DNA of 64,000 bases from Geomobilibacter sp964431365 (GCA_964431365.1 CAYSJJ010000011.1:7549-71548); one strand, 5' to 3'. Shown: positions 25,863-35,389, numbered from the stretch's first letter. Numbers and translations: made by a program. Notes: generated by a model from the letters alone, not told the origin.

Positions 25863-27287
25863 TTACCACTCCCTGCTGCAGAGCACCACGGCCACCTCTT
25901 TCATCCCCAAGGAGGCTTCCCCGACTGCTGCGCGCCGGATGCCGCAGACCCAGGCAAGCTCTCCTCCGGCAAAAAGGAGTGGCCGGGAGCGCCGTTCGTC
26001 GCCAGGTATCTTCAGGTCGATGAAAAGCTCCTTGACCTTCTTATTCCCTACCATACCGAGGGGGCGAAAGCGGTCGCCTGGACGGAAGGGTCGGACCAGC
26101 CAGGGGAAGGGGGCCTGTTCCGGGTCGATCCAGGCGGTGTCGGAGGGGGCTCCTTCCCAGCAGTCGGGCGCGCTCCCTATGGTCACCGTCAGCAGCCACC
26201 CCCCCGGCAACCGGTAGCTCCCCGGCCCTTCCACCTGAACGTCATACGCCAACGAACCGTCCCCTGCCTCAGCGGCAGCGACGGTCAGGAGATCGTAGCG
26301 GCGGATGACCCGGATGCCGTCGGGGAGCAGCAGCTCGGCATTGGGCCTGGCCCCGAACACCAGGCGATCGACGGCCTGCAGGTGCCGGAAGGCGACCCGG
26401 CGCAGGTCTCCCTTCACGTCGGCAATAGCCTTGCGGTAGAGGCGCAGCCGGCTGCCGTCCGGCTCGCGGCGCAGGGAAGGGACCATCAACCCGCCCCCTT
26501 CCCCGTCCTGCCGGCAGGCGTCGTAACGTTCGGCGGTCAGTCGTTCCAGAAGTTCGGCGTCGGCGGCCAGCGACTCGGCAGTGGCCGCCAGCCGCTCGGC
26601 GATGGCCGGATTGTAGGTGGCCAGGAGCGGGAGCAGTTCATGGCGGATCCGATTGCGAAGGAAGGCCTGGTCTTGATTGCTGGCATCCTCACGCCACTGG
26701 AGCCCTCTGGCCCGGAGATAGGCGACGATGTGCTCCCGCGAGACGGCCAGGAGCGGGCGGACATACCGGCTGTCGCCGCTGGCGGGGCGCATCCCGGCCA
26801 GACCGTCTGCACCGGCCCCCCGGATGAGGCGCATGAGCACCGTCTCCGCCTGGTCGTCCCGGTGGTGGGCCAGGGCGATCCGCGCCGCGCCGTGGCGTTC
26901 GGCCACGGCTGCCAGGAAGAGATGGCGCGCCTCCCGTCCAGCCTCTTCCAGCGACAGCCGCCGCTCCCGGCTGAGGGCCCGGACATCGACCCTGGCAGCC
27001 TCCATTGGCAGGCCGTACCCAGCGGCAAGCCCGGAGACGAACCGCTCGTCGGCATCGGCGTCCGCACCACGCAGGCCATGGTTCAGGTGCGCCACCACCA
27101 GCCGCAGCCCGAGTTCGACACGGGTTGCCAGGAAGTCCAGGAGCGCCACCGAATCGGCGCCGCCGGATACCGCCACGACCACACCCTCCCCTTTCTCGAA
27201 GAGCCTGTGCGCCGCGATCGTAGCCAGCACCTCCCGTTCCATGCTCAACCCGCCAGGCATGGATGTAATCGCTCGGGGATCATGCAT
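25863..27287 (-). CDS. tilS: tRNA(Ile)-lysidine synthase
   Basis: Up to 474 residues. The PP-loop VAVSGGADSVALL identifies it, followed by HLNHGLRG, the HHRDDQAET segment and a C-terminal TilS domain with RPFRPGDRFRPLGM and KVKELF. It uses ATP and lysine to convert C34 of the AUA-reading tRNA-Ile to lysidine, an essential step. The first ATG (27287) overlaps the stop of the upstream regulator by 8 bases; ATG at 27242 (MEREVLAT) is an equally plausible start closer to the conserved region. I annotate the longer form. Confidence 0.93.
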   Translation of the reverse strand: MHDPRAITSMPGGLSMEREVLATIAAHRLFEKGEGVVVAVSGGADSVALLDFLATRVELGLRLVVAHLNHGLRGADADADERFVSGLAAGYGLPMEAARVDVRALSRERRLSLEEAGREARHLFLAAVAERHGAARIALAHHRDDQAETVLMRLIRGAGADGLAGMRPASGDSRYVRPLLAVSREHIVAYLRARGLQWREDASNQDQAFLRNRIRHELLPLLATYNPAIAERLAATAESLAADAELLERLTAERYDACRQDGEGGGLMVPSLRREPDGSRLRLYRKAIADVKGDLRRVAFRHLQAVDRLVFGARPNAELLLPDGIRVIRRYDLLTVAAAEAGDGSLAYDVQVEGPGSYRLPGGWLLTVTIGSAPDCWEGAPSDTAWIDPEQAPFPWLVRPFRPGDRFRPLGMVGNKKVKELFIDLKIPGDERRSRPLLFAGGELAWVCGIRRAAVGEASLGMKEVAVVLCSREW

Positions 27288-28707
27288 CGGGCGGCAGAGA
27301 CTGGAGCCGCTTGTTCAGGGTCTGCCGGGTGATGCCGAGCAGGGACGCGGCAATCCCCTGGTTCCCCTTGGCACGCTTCATGGCCTCGCCGATGAGGTAC
27401 TCCTCGCTTTCCCGCAGGGAGGGGAAGTGGCCGAAGATGTCATGAAAGGGATCGCCGGCCGTTCCGGCAACGGGGAGCCCCACGTTCTGACCACGCACCG
27501 CGCAGATCGCATCGCTGAAGCTCTCCATGGAGAGGACCCCGCCGGAGTGCCGCGCAACCGCGTCGTGAACCATCGACTCCAGTTCACGCACATTGCCCGG
27601 GAAGTGATAGGTGGCGAGCAGCACGGAGAGTTCCCGCGGAAATGTCGGCTTCTTCTTGCGGAGCTGGCCGGCGGCCTCGGCAAGGAAATGGTCCACGAGG
27701 AGCGGAATATCTTCCGGCCGCTCGCGAAGCGGAATGATTGACACCTGATGGGTACAGAGCCGGTAATAGAGGTCGCGCCTGAACTTGCCGGCGGCGATCA
27801 GCTGCTGCAGATCGTGGTTGGTGGCGAGCACCACGCGGGCATCGCTCTTTTTGGGGGTGTCGGAACCGACCGGATAATACTCCCGCTCCTGGAGCAGCCT
27901 GAGGAGCTTGGTCTGGGACTGTTCGTTCAGATCGCCGATCTCGTCAAGGAACAGGGTGCCGCCGGCCGCCTTTGCCACCAGCCCGTCCCGCGGCTGATCG
28001 GCACCGGTGAAGGCACCTTTGCGGTGACCGAACAGGGTGTCGGCGAACATCACGTCGTCAAGGCCGGCCACGTTGACTGCCACATAATCACCCTGGCAGC
28101 CGGACAACTGGTGCAGCGCCCGTGCAACCAGTTCCTTGCCGGTCCCGGTCTCGCCATTGATCAGGACCGGCTGCCGGGAGGGGGCGATGACCTCCAGGTA
28201 CCTGAAAACGGCCCGCATCTTTTCGTTGCAGGTGACGAACGCATCGAACGCCTCCTCGTGCTCCAGGCGATCGCTGAAAAACCGGTCGCGGAGCTGGTTT
28301 ATCTCCCGGAACATCGAGCGGTGCTCCAGGGCCTTGCGCAGACTGGTGATCAGGCGGTCGTTCTCCACCGGCTTGGTGAGATAATCGAAGGCGCCGGACT
28401 TGATGCAGCGGACAGCGGTTTCGGTCTCGTCCAGCGCCGTCATGACTATGACCTGAATGTCGGGATGGTCGCGGGTGATCTGGGGGAGGAGTTCGAGCCC
28501 CCCCAGGTGGGGCATGAACAGATCGAGGACCATCACCGACACCTTGTTCTTTGCCAGATACGGCATCACCTCGCGACTGTCGTTCAAGGTCACCACCGAC
28601 GTGAACCCCTGGCTCAAGAGGGACAGTTTAGAAACCTTGAGCAGATGGAGCTCATCGTCCACCAGCAGTATTGTCGCTGAATTGTCGTCGCTACTCCATT
28701 TTTGCAT
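27280..28707 (-). CDS. Sigma-54-dependent response regulator (NtrC family)
   Basis: 475 residues. Receiver with Asp62 in VLDLFMPHLGG; AAA+ with Walker A GETGTGKE, contact loop GAFTGA and LDEIGDL; C-terminal Fis-type HTH in which the recognition helix is in GITRQTLNKRLQ. It follows the large PAS kinase by 67 bases and is its likely partner. Its stop overlaps the start of tilS, an odd pairing of a regulator with an essential tRNA gene that may tie tilS expression to this operon. Confidence 0.93.
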   Translation of the reverse strand: MQKWSSDDNSATILLVDDELHLLKVSKLSLLSQGFTSVVTLNDSREVMPYLAKNKVSVMVLDLFMPHLGGLELLPQITRDHPDIQVIVMTALDETETAVRCIKSGAFDYLTKPVENDRLITSLRKALEHRSMFREINQLRDRFFSDRLEHEEAFDAFVTCNEKMRAVFRYLEVIAPSRQPVLINGETGTGKELVARALHQLSGCQGDYVAVNVAGLDDVMFADTLFGHRKGAFTGADQPRDGLVAKAAGGTLFLDEIGDLNEQSQTKLLRLLQEREYYPVGSDTPKKSDARVVLATNHDLQQLIAAGKFRRDLYYRLCTHQVSIIPLRERPEDIPLLVDHFLAEAAGQLRKKKPTFPRELSVLLATYHFPGNVRELESMVHDAVARHSGGVLSMESFSDAICAVRGQNVGLPVAGTAGDPFHDIFGHFPSLRESEEYLIGEAMKRAKGNQGIAASLLGITRQTLNKRLQSLPPDA

Positions 28708-28774
28708 CGGCTAAAGCTCCTTTTCGGTTGGCCCTTAAACTCTTCTTTTCGCCGGACGTCCCTCGGGGACCCCC

Positions 28775-31700
28775 TTATTGTTCTGCTGCTCCGGACGGAT
28801 CAACAGCGGGGCCGATCAGATCGCGATTTTCATGCTGTACGGCGGCGGGCAGGGCTATGGTTACGGTCGTCCCTTCTCCCAGCTGGCTGGTAATGGTCAT
28901 AGTCCCGCCATGGGACGTGACGATTGAGCCGGTGATGGACAACCCCAGACCTGTTCCGCCGCTGTCCAGCCTGGTGGTGAAAAACGGTTCGTTGACCCGC
29001 TCCAGCAGTTCGGCGGGGATTCCGGCGCCTTCGTCGCGCACCGTCATGCTCACCACCTGACGAACGGGATCATACGCCGTCGTGATCCATACCCCTCGAT
29101 CCTTGGACTCCAGCGACTGGAGGGCATTCATGACCAGGTTGACCACCACCTGCTCCAGCTGCTGCGGACTCCCCTTCACCATCGGGATCGCTTCGGCCAG
29201 CTCAAGGTGGAACCGGTCGGTGAGCCGGTTGATATGGTGATTCAGGAGCGCCATGGCCAGGGAGATCACCCGGTTCAGGTCGACCGGGGAATCGGGGAGT
29301 ATCACCCCCTGACGGGAGTAGCTCTTCAGGTTGCCGATGATATCCCTGATCCGCCGGGCACCGTCGACCACCCCGGCCAGCATCTCGGGGATTTCCGTAT
29401 GGAGCTGGGTGAAATCCAGACCGCCGGCCACGAAGCTGCCATGCTCATCCGCAAACTGCAGGAGCTTGTCGTCAAGATCTCGCCAGACCCTCTCCAGGAG
29501 TTGCGCGTTCCCCAGTATGTAGTTGTTCGGATTGTTGATCTCGTGGGCAACCCCTGCCACCAGGAGTCCCAGAGAGGTCATCTTGTTGGCCATGATCAGG
29601 CGGGACTGGATGGCATGGGCCTCCTCCTCCAGCCGGATCCGTTCGGTAATGTCCCGGAACGTGCAGTAGACCGCGCTCTCACCCTGCAGTTGGATCGACT
29701 TGCCGTGGATCGATACGTGGATACCGGTTCCATCCGGCCGGACCGCAGGCACGCGATCCATCCTGACCACCCCCTTCCACGGGAGAGTTGCCACGGACTC
29801 CAGAAACGCGGCGCGGTCGGCCTCATGCCGGAAGACCGTCAGCGGCCTGCCGACGAGTTCCTCCTTGGGATGACCGAACAGACGCTCGGCGGTCGGATTG
29901 ACGTCCAGCACCGACCACTCCGCGCCAGAGAGAAGGACGATGGCATCCTCAGTCTGCTCGAATATCTCGCGGAACCGTTTTTCGCTGTCGGAAAGGGCCA
30001 ACAGGGCCTGCTTGCGGTCGGTTATGTCGATGATCACGCCGAGGTAACCGGTGATGTCGCCGGCATAATTCCGCAGGGAGGTGGCACTGCCGTAAACCCA
30101 ATGGGTCTGGCCGCCAGGCGTGCAGAATCGGTACTCTCCGCTGAACTGGCGGCCGGCGGCGACCGAGTCGTACCAGCCGTCGCGCACCGCCTCACGGTCA
30201 TCGGGGTGGAGGGCATTCTCCCACCCTTCGTGCATGGCCTGTTCCGACGAGACACCGGCGATGCTGCACCATTGTTCGTTCACAAAAATGCAGCGCCCCG
30301 CGGCATCGGCCTCGTAGATGCCGACCGGGGCGTTGGTGGCCAGGGCGCGGAACCGCTCCTCGCTCCGGCGCAGTTCCTCTTCGGCCCGCGTCCGGTCGGT
30401 GATGTCCCGGTAGCTCCAGACCCGGCCGATACTCTGACCGTTCAGTAGCTGCGGATGGGATGAGCGCTCGACGAACCTCCCGTCCTTGAGACGCATGATA
30501 TCCAGCGAGATCGTATCCGGCTGCCGGTACAGAGCCTCTGTCCGGGACTGGAACGCCTCCGGGTCCTCCACGAGCCCCTGCAGGTAGCCGCTCATCCGGA
30601 GGCTGTCCTGCGTTTCCATAACATCTGCCGGGACGTCGAACAGGTCCACCAGCCGTTGGTTATAGGTAAGTATCCTGCGCTGCCAGTCCACTGCCAGGAT
30701 GGCGTCCGCCGTAGCCTCCAGGGTTGTCTCCAGCAGCGACAGCATCCGCTGCTGGCGCAACTCATGCTCCTTGATGGGGCTGATGTCCCTGACAATCAGG
30801 ATCAGGCTCGACCGGTCCCCCAGGTCGGCCTTGCTCACCGAGATGGACATGGGAAACCTGCTGCCGTCCTGCCGCCGGCCGATCACCTCGTGGTGGACGC
30901 AATCGGCGGGAAGGATGCCGGACGGCGCCTGTGCAAGGATGCCCTGGACATAACCGGCCGGCTCTTCGACCAGCATGTCCGGCAGGTGGCCGCGAACATC
31001 CTCCTCCCGGTAGCCGAAGGCCAGTTCCGCGGCAGTATTGAACAGTTCGATCCGCCCATGCTGGTCCATGACCACGACCGCATCGACCACCTGTTCCACC
31101 ACCAGTTCGAATCGCGCCTTCTCAGCCGAGAAGGCCCTCCTGATCGGCTGCACTACCAACCACCAGATGAACGGGCAGGAGAAGAGGCCGAGCAGGGCGG
31201 CATCGATGACGGCGGTATCCCAGCCGCTCTTCGGGTGCAGGGCCAGTTCCATGACTGCCATCACCACGAACTCGATAGAAAAGAGCACGACCACCATCCT
31301 GTAGAGGATGATGAAGGGCTCGGGAACCATCGGTACCGCAAGGCGCTGTTTCCGGAAAAAATGCACTAATAGCCACCAGATCAGCGGCGAACCGATGGCG
31401 ATGAGCAGGAAGGCATCGGCCAGCAGCCTGATATGCAGACCCGCATGCTTCAGCCCCTCCGGCAGCAAGGCAGTAGAGAGCAATTCCAGCGCGAAGATCA
31501 GCGTCATCAGCTGAAGCAGAAGGGCCACAAGGGTAACGTGGCTGAACGACCTCGCGTGGCGGCGGAGCGGGAGGATAAACAGCCCCCAGCTCAGCGCCGC
31601 AGAGCAGAGCGTCATGGCAAGGCCTTCGACAAGGCTCTGCATCGCTCCCGGCAATGGCGGCATGAGCAGACGCAACATGCTGTCGATCACCAGCTCGACG

Positions 31701-31777
31701 GCGAATATGATCAGGAGCAGCCGCAGGTAGAACCGAAACACCTGGGGAGTTCCCTTCAGGAACGATCCGAATCCCAT
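28775..31777 (-). CDS. Large membrane multi-PAS sensor histidine kinase
   Basis: 1000 residues. The N-terminal 215 residues hold about six hydrophobic spans arranged as three similar pairs, an internal repeat of a membrane sensor module. Four or more PAS/PAC domains follow (first at about 225-345; typical GREDV-, ITDRKQ- and DITERIR-type linkers mark their ends). HisKA has GVAHEINNPNNYILGN, then HATPase with DEGAGIP and GTGLGLSIT. No receiver domain is attached. It should phosphorylate the sigma-54 regulator downstream; the signal is unknown. Confidence 0.92.
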   Translation of the reverse strand: MGFGSFLKGTPQVFRFYLRLLLIIFAVELVIDSMLRLLMPPLPGAMQSLVEGLAMTLCSAALSWGLFILPLRRHARSFSHVTLVALLLQLMTLIFALELLSTALLPEGLKHAGLHIRLLADAFLLIAIGSPLIWWLLVHFFRKQRLAVPMVPEPFIILYRMVVVLFSIEFVVMAVMELALHPKSGWDTAVIDAALLGLFSCPFIWWLVVQPIRRAFSAEKARFELVVEQVVDAVVVMDQHGRIELFNTAAELAFGYREEDVRGHLPDMLVEEPAGYVQGILAQAPSGILPADCVHHEVIGRRQDGSRFPMSISVSKADLGDRSSLILIVRDISPIKEHELRQQRMLSLLETTLEATADAILAVDWQRRILTYNQRLVDLFDVPADVMETQDSLRMSGYLQGLVEDPEAFQSRTEALYRQPDTISLDIMRLKDGRFVERSSHPQLLNGQSIGRVWSYRDITDRTRAEEELRRSEERFRALATNAPVGIYEADAAGRCIFVNEQWCSIAGVSSEQAMHEGWENALHPDDREAVRDGWYDSVAAGRQFSGEYRFCTPGGQTHWVYGSATSLRNYAGDITGYLGVIIDITDRKQALLALSDSEKRFREIFEQTEDAIVLLSGAEWSVLDVNPTAERLFGHPKEELVGRPLTVFRHEADRAAFLESVATLPWKGVVRMDRVPAVRPDGTGIHVSIHGKSIQLQGESAVYCTFRDITERIRLEEEAHAIQSRLIMANKMTSLGLLVAGVAHEINNPNNYILGNAQLLERVWRDLDDKLLQFADEHGSFVAGGLDFTQLHTEIPEMLAGVVDGARRIRDIIGNLKSYSRQGVILPDSPVDLNRVISLAMALLNHHINRLTDRFHLELAEAIPMVKGSPQQLEQVVVNLVMNALQSLESKDRGVWITTAYDPVRQVVSMTVRDEGAGIPAELLERVNEPFFTTRLDSGGTGLGLSITGSIVTSHGGTMTITSQLGEGTTVTIALPAAVQHENRDLIGPAVDPSGAAEQ

Positions 31778-32111
31778 GTCCTATCCTTTGTAGCGGTGCA
31801 AAAACATGTACATCTGTCACCGGCGTGCGTCGTTGGTCGCGCCGCGGCCAGAGCGCCTTTGCGGCAGACAGGCGTTCACCTTCAGGGGAAGGTACGACAC
31901 CCATGGCCGAAGACCATAGTACCATCTTCGCCGCGGGAACGGCCCTGAAGGCCATTCCGGCAACGGATCTCCCGGTTGGCATCGAACGTGCTTTTCCCCA
32001 GGCAAGCGTTCCGGGAATGGCCGGCGGCCACGCACAGTGCTTAGACTCTAGCAAAAAAAGCCGGTGCCGCAAACAGAAGAGACGTCACCGAGCCCGGAAC
32101 AAAGGCTGACT
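31778..32111. other. Divergent intergenic region, no gene seen
   Basis: About 330 GC-rich bases between the PAS kinase and the ISL3 fragment. Frames open here lack protein character. On the kinase strand several short hairpins are visible, for example ACCTTC/GAAGGT and an outer CTGTC/GACAG pair enclosing GC-rich helices, so a structured 5' leader is possible. I could not match it to a known riboswitch class and see no clear promoter. Confidence 0.4.
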
Positions 32112-32462
32112 ATGGACCACATGGGCATATTTTCCGCAACCCTTGGCCTGTCACAACTCTGGCAGATCGACCGGGTCAGCTTCGTCGAAGGCATCAGACG
32201 GGTCGACCTGTTCCTCTCCTGCCGGTCCGCCAGCCGTTTCACCTGCCCGGCTTGCGGTGGGGAGGCAGAACTCTGCGCCACCCGGGAAGAGCTCTGGTAT
32301 CACGTCGACTTTCTCCGCTACACGGCCTTTCTCCATGCCGATGTCCCCCAGGTGGAGTGTCGGACAGGGTGCGGCATCGGCACGATCACCGTCCCCTGGT
32401 CGCGGTCAGGGTCGCGATTCATACTCGTCGGCTACCGGCCTGGCCAAACCGGCGCACTCTAG
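32112..32462 (+). pseudogene. Truncated ISL3-family transposase (N-terminal zinc-binding domain only)
   Basis: 116 residues. The arrangement matches the start of ISL3 transposases: a leading LGLSQLWQIDRVSF helix-strand, CPACG zinc finger half, W-H-D segment (YHVDFLRYTAFL), a second cysteine pair (CRTGCG) and VPWSRSGSRF. It stops just where the helix-turn-helix and DDE catalytic part should start, so it cannot transpose. I see no inverted repeats flanking it. It could be a remnant or a domesticated DNA-binding fragment. Ribosome site is weak. Confidence 0.7.
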
Positions 32463-32506
32463 CTATTCGGAAGGGGGAATGATCTGCAGGTGGGAGGATA
32501 TCGGTA

Positions 32507-33181
32507 TTACCTGTTCTGCTCGCAATTCTCCTGAAAATGGAGCTGCAGCGTATCCAACGCCAATGCCACCAGGCTTCCGAGCCCGGCAACACCCTTGAAG
32601 ACGCAGCCGTTATCGAGCATGATCCAGTTCTCTTCGAGGGATGCCTCTATCTCCCGGCGGCTCCTGGGGGTATGACCGCTGATAACCCGCCGGCCGCCGG
32701 TTTGGGCCAGATCTACGATGCAGGAACGGCTCCAGAGGAGGGTCTGCCGGTCAACGAACGGATCGGGGCGCCGACAGTCCAGGCCGGCGTGGACCAGGGC
32801 AAACCCCGGCAGGAGCAGATATGTCGGCAGCTCATCGAGGAGTCTGCGATACGGCTCGGGGATCTCGCACGCATCTTCCACCCCGAAGCTCTCCAGGGTG
32901 GCATGTCCGCCGTTGAGCATCCAGAGGTAGAACTGGCTTCTGTCCTGGCAGGAAGCGAGCAGCATCTCCTCGTGATTCCCCCTGACCGAGGCGACACTAT
33001 ATCCGCTCTCACGAAGTCCGACCAGGAAATCCAGCACCTCCCGCGTTGCCGGCCCGCGATCGATCAGGTCCCCCAGCAGGTAAAGCTCGTCCTCCCTGGT
33101 CACCCCGAGCGTCTCCTCAACCAGAAGCCGCAGGGTCCGGGCACAGCCATGCACATCGCCAATCACGTAACGTTTCTTCAT
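32507..33181 (-). CDS. Serine/threonine-type metallophosphatase (PrpA/ApaH-like)
   Basis: 224 residues from MKKRYVIGDVHG. PPP-family motifs in order: GDVHG, GDLIDRGP, RGNHE, a HAGLD loop and SGHTP. These bind two metals and hydrolyse phosphoprotein or diadenosine substrates; bacterial proteins of this size are usually PrpA-like phosphatases. No clear Shine-Dalgarno precedes the ATG. It is divergent from the membrane phosphoesterase at 33.3 kb. Confidence 0.85.
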   Translation of the reverse strand: MKKRYVIGDVHGCARTLRLLVEETLGVTREDELYLLGDLIDRGPATREVLDFLVGLRESGYSVASVRGNHEEMLLASCQDRSQFYLWMLNGGHATLESFGVEDACEIPEPYRRLLDELPTYLLLPGFALVHAGLDCRRPDPFVDRQTLLWSRSCIVDLAQTGGRRVISGHTPRSRREIEASLEENWIMLDNGCVFKGVAGLGSLVALALDTLQLHFQENCEQNR

Positions 33182-33278
33182 GTAGGCATTGTACCGCAAA
33201 ACTGTAGGCTTCGCTCGAGCCTGTTGCTTTGGCATATTTGTGTTAGAGTCTCAGGAAAGCTGATTGAACGGATCTCCC

Positions 33279-34430
33279 ATGAGCCTCTTCCTCCTCATCT
33301 TTCTGTCCATATACGGCAGCGCCAACGGCTACTTCTTTCTGAAGGCTCGGCCCACCGTTTCCCTGGTCGGGATCGGCACCACGGCCCTGGCCCTCTTCCT
33401 GGCAGTCATGGTGGCTGCCCCCCTTCTCGTCCGCCTCCTTGAGCGTGGCGGCCACGAGGACGCAGCGCGTGTGGCGGCCTACATCGGTTACTGCTGGATG
33501 GGTGTTCTCTTCCTTTTCGTAGTGACCGCCGGTCTGCTCGACCTTTGCCGCCTGGCGGTCCGGCTGGCCGGCGTCGTGCTCGGACGGGCACTCCCGCTCC
33601 CCCTGGATGGCAGCGCCGCCTTCCTCATCCCGTTCTGTCTCGCCGTCGGCATCGGCGTCTATGGCTGGTTCGAGGCCCTGCAGATCCGCCAGGAGCAGGT
33701 CACGCTGGTAACCACCAAGTTACCTCCCGGCATCAGGCGGCTGAGGATCGTCCAGATCTCTGATGTCCATGTCGGCCTCATCGTCCGGGAGGAGCGACTC
33801 AGGAGGATGATTGCCCGAGTCCGGGAAGCATCGCCGGACATCCTGGTCTCCACCGGCGATCTGGTGGACGGACATGTTAGCCATTTCAACGGCATCGCCG
33901 AGCTGCTCCGGGAGGTGAGACCGCGCTACGGTTCCTTCGCCGTTCCCGGCAACCACGAATATTACGTAGGGATCGACCAGGCAAACGCCTTTACCGAGCG
34001 GGCCGGGTTCACCATCCTGCGGGGCCGGTCGGCGGATGTTGCCGGTCTGATCACCATTGCCGGCGTTGACGACCCTGCTGCCGGCCGATTTGGCTCCCCC
34101 CCTCTGAAGGACGAGAGTACACTCCTTTCTCCCCTCCCCCGCAACCGGTTCGTCCTGTTTCTCAAGCATCGCCCGGTGGTGGCCCCCTCATCGATCGGTC
34201 TCTTCGATCTCCAGCTTTCCGGTCATGTCCACAAGGGGCAGATCTTCCCCTTCAACGCCTTGACCTACCTGAACTTTCCGGTCCACGCCGGACTTACCAC
34301 CCTTTCTGCCGAATCCGGCCTCTACGTCAGCCGCGGCACCGGCACCTGGGGCCCGCCCATCCGCTTCCTCGCCCCGCCGGAGGTGACCGTCATCGATCTG
34401 GTGTCTGCCGGGCATGACAATGTGCCATGA
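33279..34430 (+). CDS. Membrane-anchored metallophosphoesterase (YkoQ/YaeI-like)
   Basis: 383 residues from the ATG at 33279; a TTG 15 bases earlier is less likely. Four hydrophobic helices occupy about 1-135. The calcineurin-like domain follows with DVHVG, GDLVDG, GNHEYY, KHRP and SGHVHKGQ. Members of this branch act on phospholipid or lipid A-related substrates at the membrane; the substrate here is inference. It is a single gene followed by an AT-rich gap. Confidence 0.87.
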   Translation: MSLFLLIFLSIYGSANGYFFLKARPTVSLVGIGTTALALFLAVMVAAPLLVRLLERGGHEDAARVAAYIGYCWMGVLFLFVVTAGLLDLCRLAVRLAGVVLGRALPLPLDGSAAFLIPFCLAVGIGVYGWFEALQIRQEQVTLVTTKLPPGIRRLRIVQISDVHVGLIVREERLRRMIARVREASPDILVSTGDLVDGHVSHFNGIAELLREVRPRYGSFAVPGNHEYYVGIDQANAFTERAGFTILRGRSADVAGLITIAGVDDPAAGRFGSPPLKDESTLLSPLPRNRFVLFLKHRPVVAPSSIGLFDLQLSGHVHKGQIFPFNALTYLNFPVHAGLTTLSAESGLYVSRGTGTWGPPIRFLAPPEVTVIDLVSAGHDNVP

Positions 34431-34834
34431 AAGCGAAACCCTTCGAGCTCACAGCTTGATAATTAATTATTTCAAATACAACTCGACCCATCCGTCCCCC
34501 TACACACCAACAACATCCTAATATTATTAACCTACATCACCTTGCCCACGAGAGACAGAGCGACAATAGATCGCAAGACAAATAAACACAAAATAATTAA
34601 ATTTGACTTACCAGCAAAACATTGCTATACGTTGATTGACTTATCCTTAGCCTCTTACCGTCAAGGTCAGGGGCATTTTTTTGTCCGCAGGACTCCCTCC
34701 CCCGCTATCTGCCTGTTTCCACCCCCTCCCGACTGGCTGCATCACTGTCGGTTTGACCAACCCATGCATTTCTAGCTAGGATTTGCACCCCTTGACGGTT
34801 ATGATGTGCCGATCAATCACAAAGGAAAACTGCC
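34431..34834. other. AT-rich intergenic region of 404 bases
   Basis: Markedly AT-rich from about 34440 to 34670, unlike its surroundings. It holds a good promoter (34603-34631) and a 10-base inverted pair, ACCGTCAAGG at 34657-34666 and CCTTGACGGT at 34790-34799, about 120 bases apart. A T-run follows at 34676-34682. An open frame across it reads as low-complexity proline/histidine and I do not call it. A small RNA or a long yaeQ leader is possible. Confidence 0.45.
34603..34631 (+). promoter_or_regulatory. Sigma-70-type promoter in the AT-rich gap
   Basis: TTGACT (34603-34608), exactly 17 bases, TATACG (34626-34631), within AT-rich sequence. It would drive yaeQ-greB through a leader of about 200 bases, or a short transcript ending near the T-run at 34676. 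Confidence 0.6.
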
Positions 34835-35389
34835 GTGGCTCTCCCGTCGACTATCTACCGCGCAAACATCCAGCTGTCCCATGTAGACCGAAACCATTAC
34901 GAATCACTGCAGGTTACCGTAGCCCGGCACCCCTCGGAAACTGCGGAGCGGCTGGTGGCACGCCTTCTGGCCTATGCCCTGTTCGCCGAACCGGAACTCG
35001 TCTTCACCAAGGGGATCTGCGCCGGCGACGAGCCGGACCTCTGGATCAAGGGGCCGGACGGCAGGGTCCTCCTCTGGCTCGAAGTTGGGCTCCCCGACCC
35101 CGAGCGCCTGGCCAAGGCGAGCCGTCATGCCGAGCGGGTGGTGGTGTTGACCTGCGGCTCCTCCCAGGCGACCTGGAAGAAGCAGCACCTGCCGAAGCTC
35201 TCCGCTGTCCCCAACCTGACCCTCCTCGGTCTGGAGCAGGAGTTCCTGGCCAGGCTCGTCAAGCGGCTGGAACGTTCGATTTCATGGTCCGTCACCGTCA
35301 CCGAGGGCTCCATCTACCTCGGTCTGGACGACGAAACCCTGGAGAGTTCCCTCGTTCACGTCTCCGGACCGGAGGCGTTCGCACCATGA
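34835..35389 (+). CDS. yaeQ: YaeQ family protein
   Basis: 184 residues from a GTG start with AAAGGA upstream. It begins MALPSTIYRANIQLSHVDRNHYE and keeps the family pattern: the HPSETAERLVARLLAY segment, PDLWIKG, WLEVGLPD and the SISWSVTVTEGSIYL strand. The fold resembles PD-(D/E)XK nucleases; the activity is not settled and older literature links YaeQ to RfaH-independent expression. It overlaps greB by 4 bases (ATGA), so the two are coupled. Confidence 0.9.
   Translation: MALPSTIYRANIQLSHVDRNHYESLQVTVARHPSETAERLVARLLAYALFAEPELVFTKGICAGDEPDLWIKGPDGRVLLWLEVGLPDPERLAKASRHAERVVVLTCGSSQATWKKQHLPKLSAVPNLTLLGLEQEFLARLVKRLERSISWSVTVTEGSIYLGLDDETLESSLVHVSGPEAFAP

Noticed and set aside
31122..32072. 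Minus-strand frame spanning the kinase start and its upstream gap
   Set aside because: Mostly an out-of-frame reading of the kinase 5' end; no homologous motif and biased composition.
34542..34775. 77-residue frame in the AT-rich gap
   Set aside because: No ribosome site, low-complexity Pro/Phe/His sequence, and it crosses a good promoter.
34783..35385. In-frame 5' extension of greB as one 359-residue protein
   Set aside because: The segment before MTNLITAEG is the +1 shadow of yaeQ; greB has its own ribosome site and normal length from 35386.
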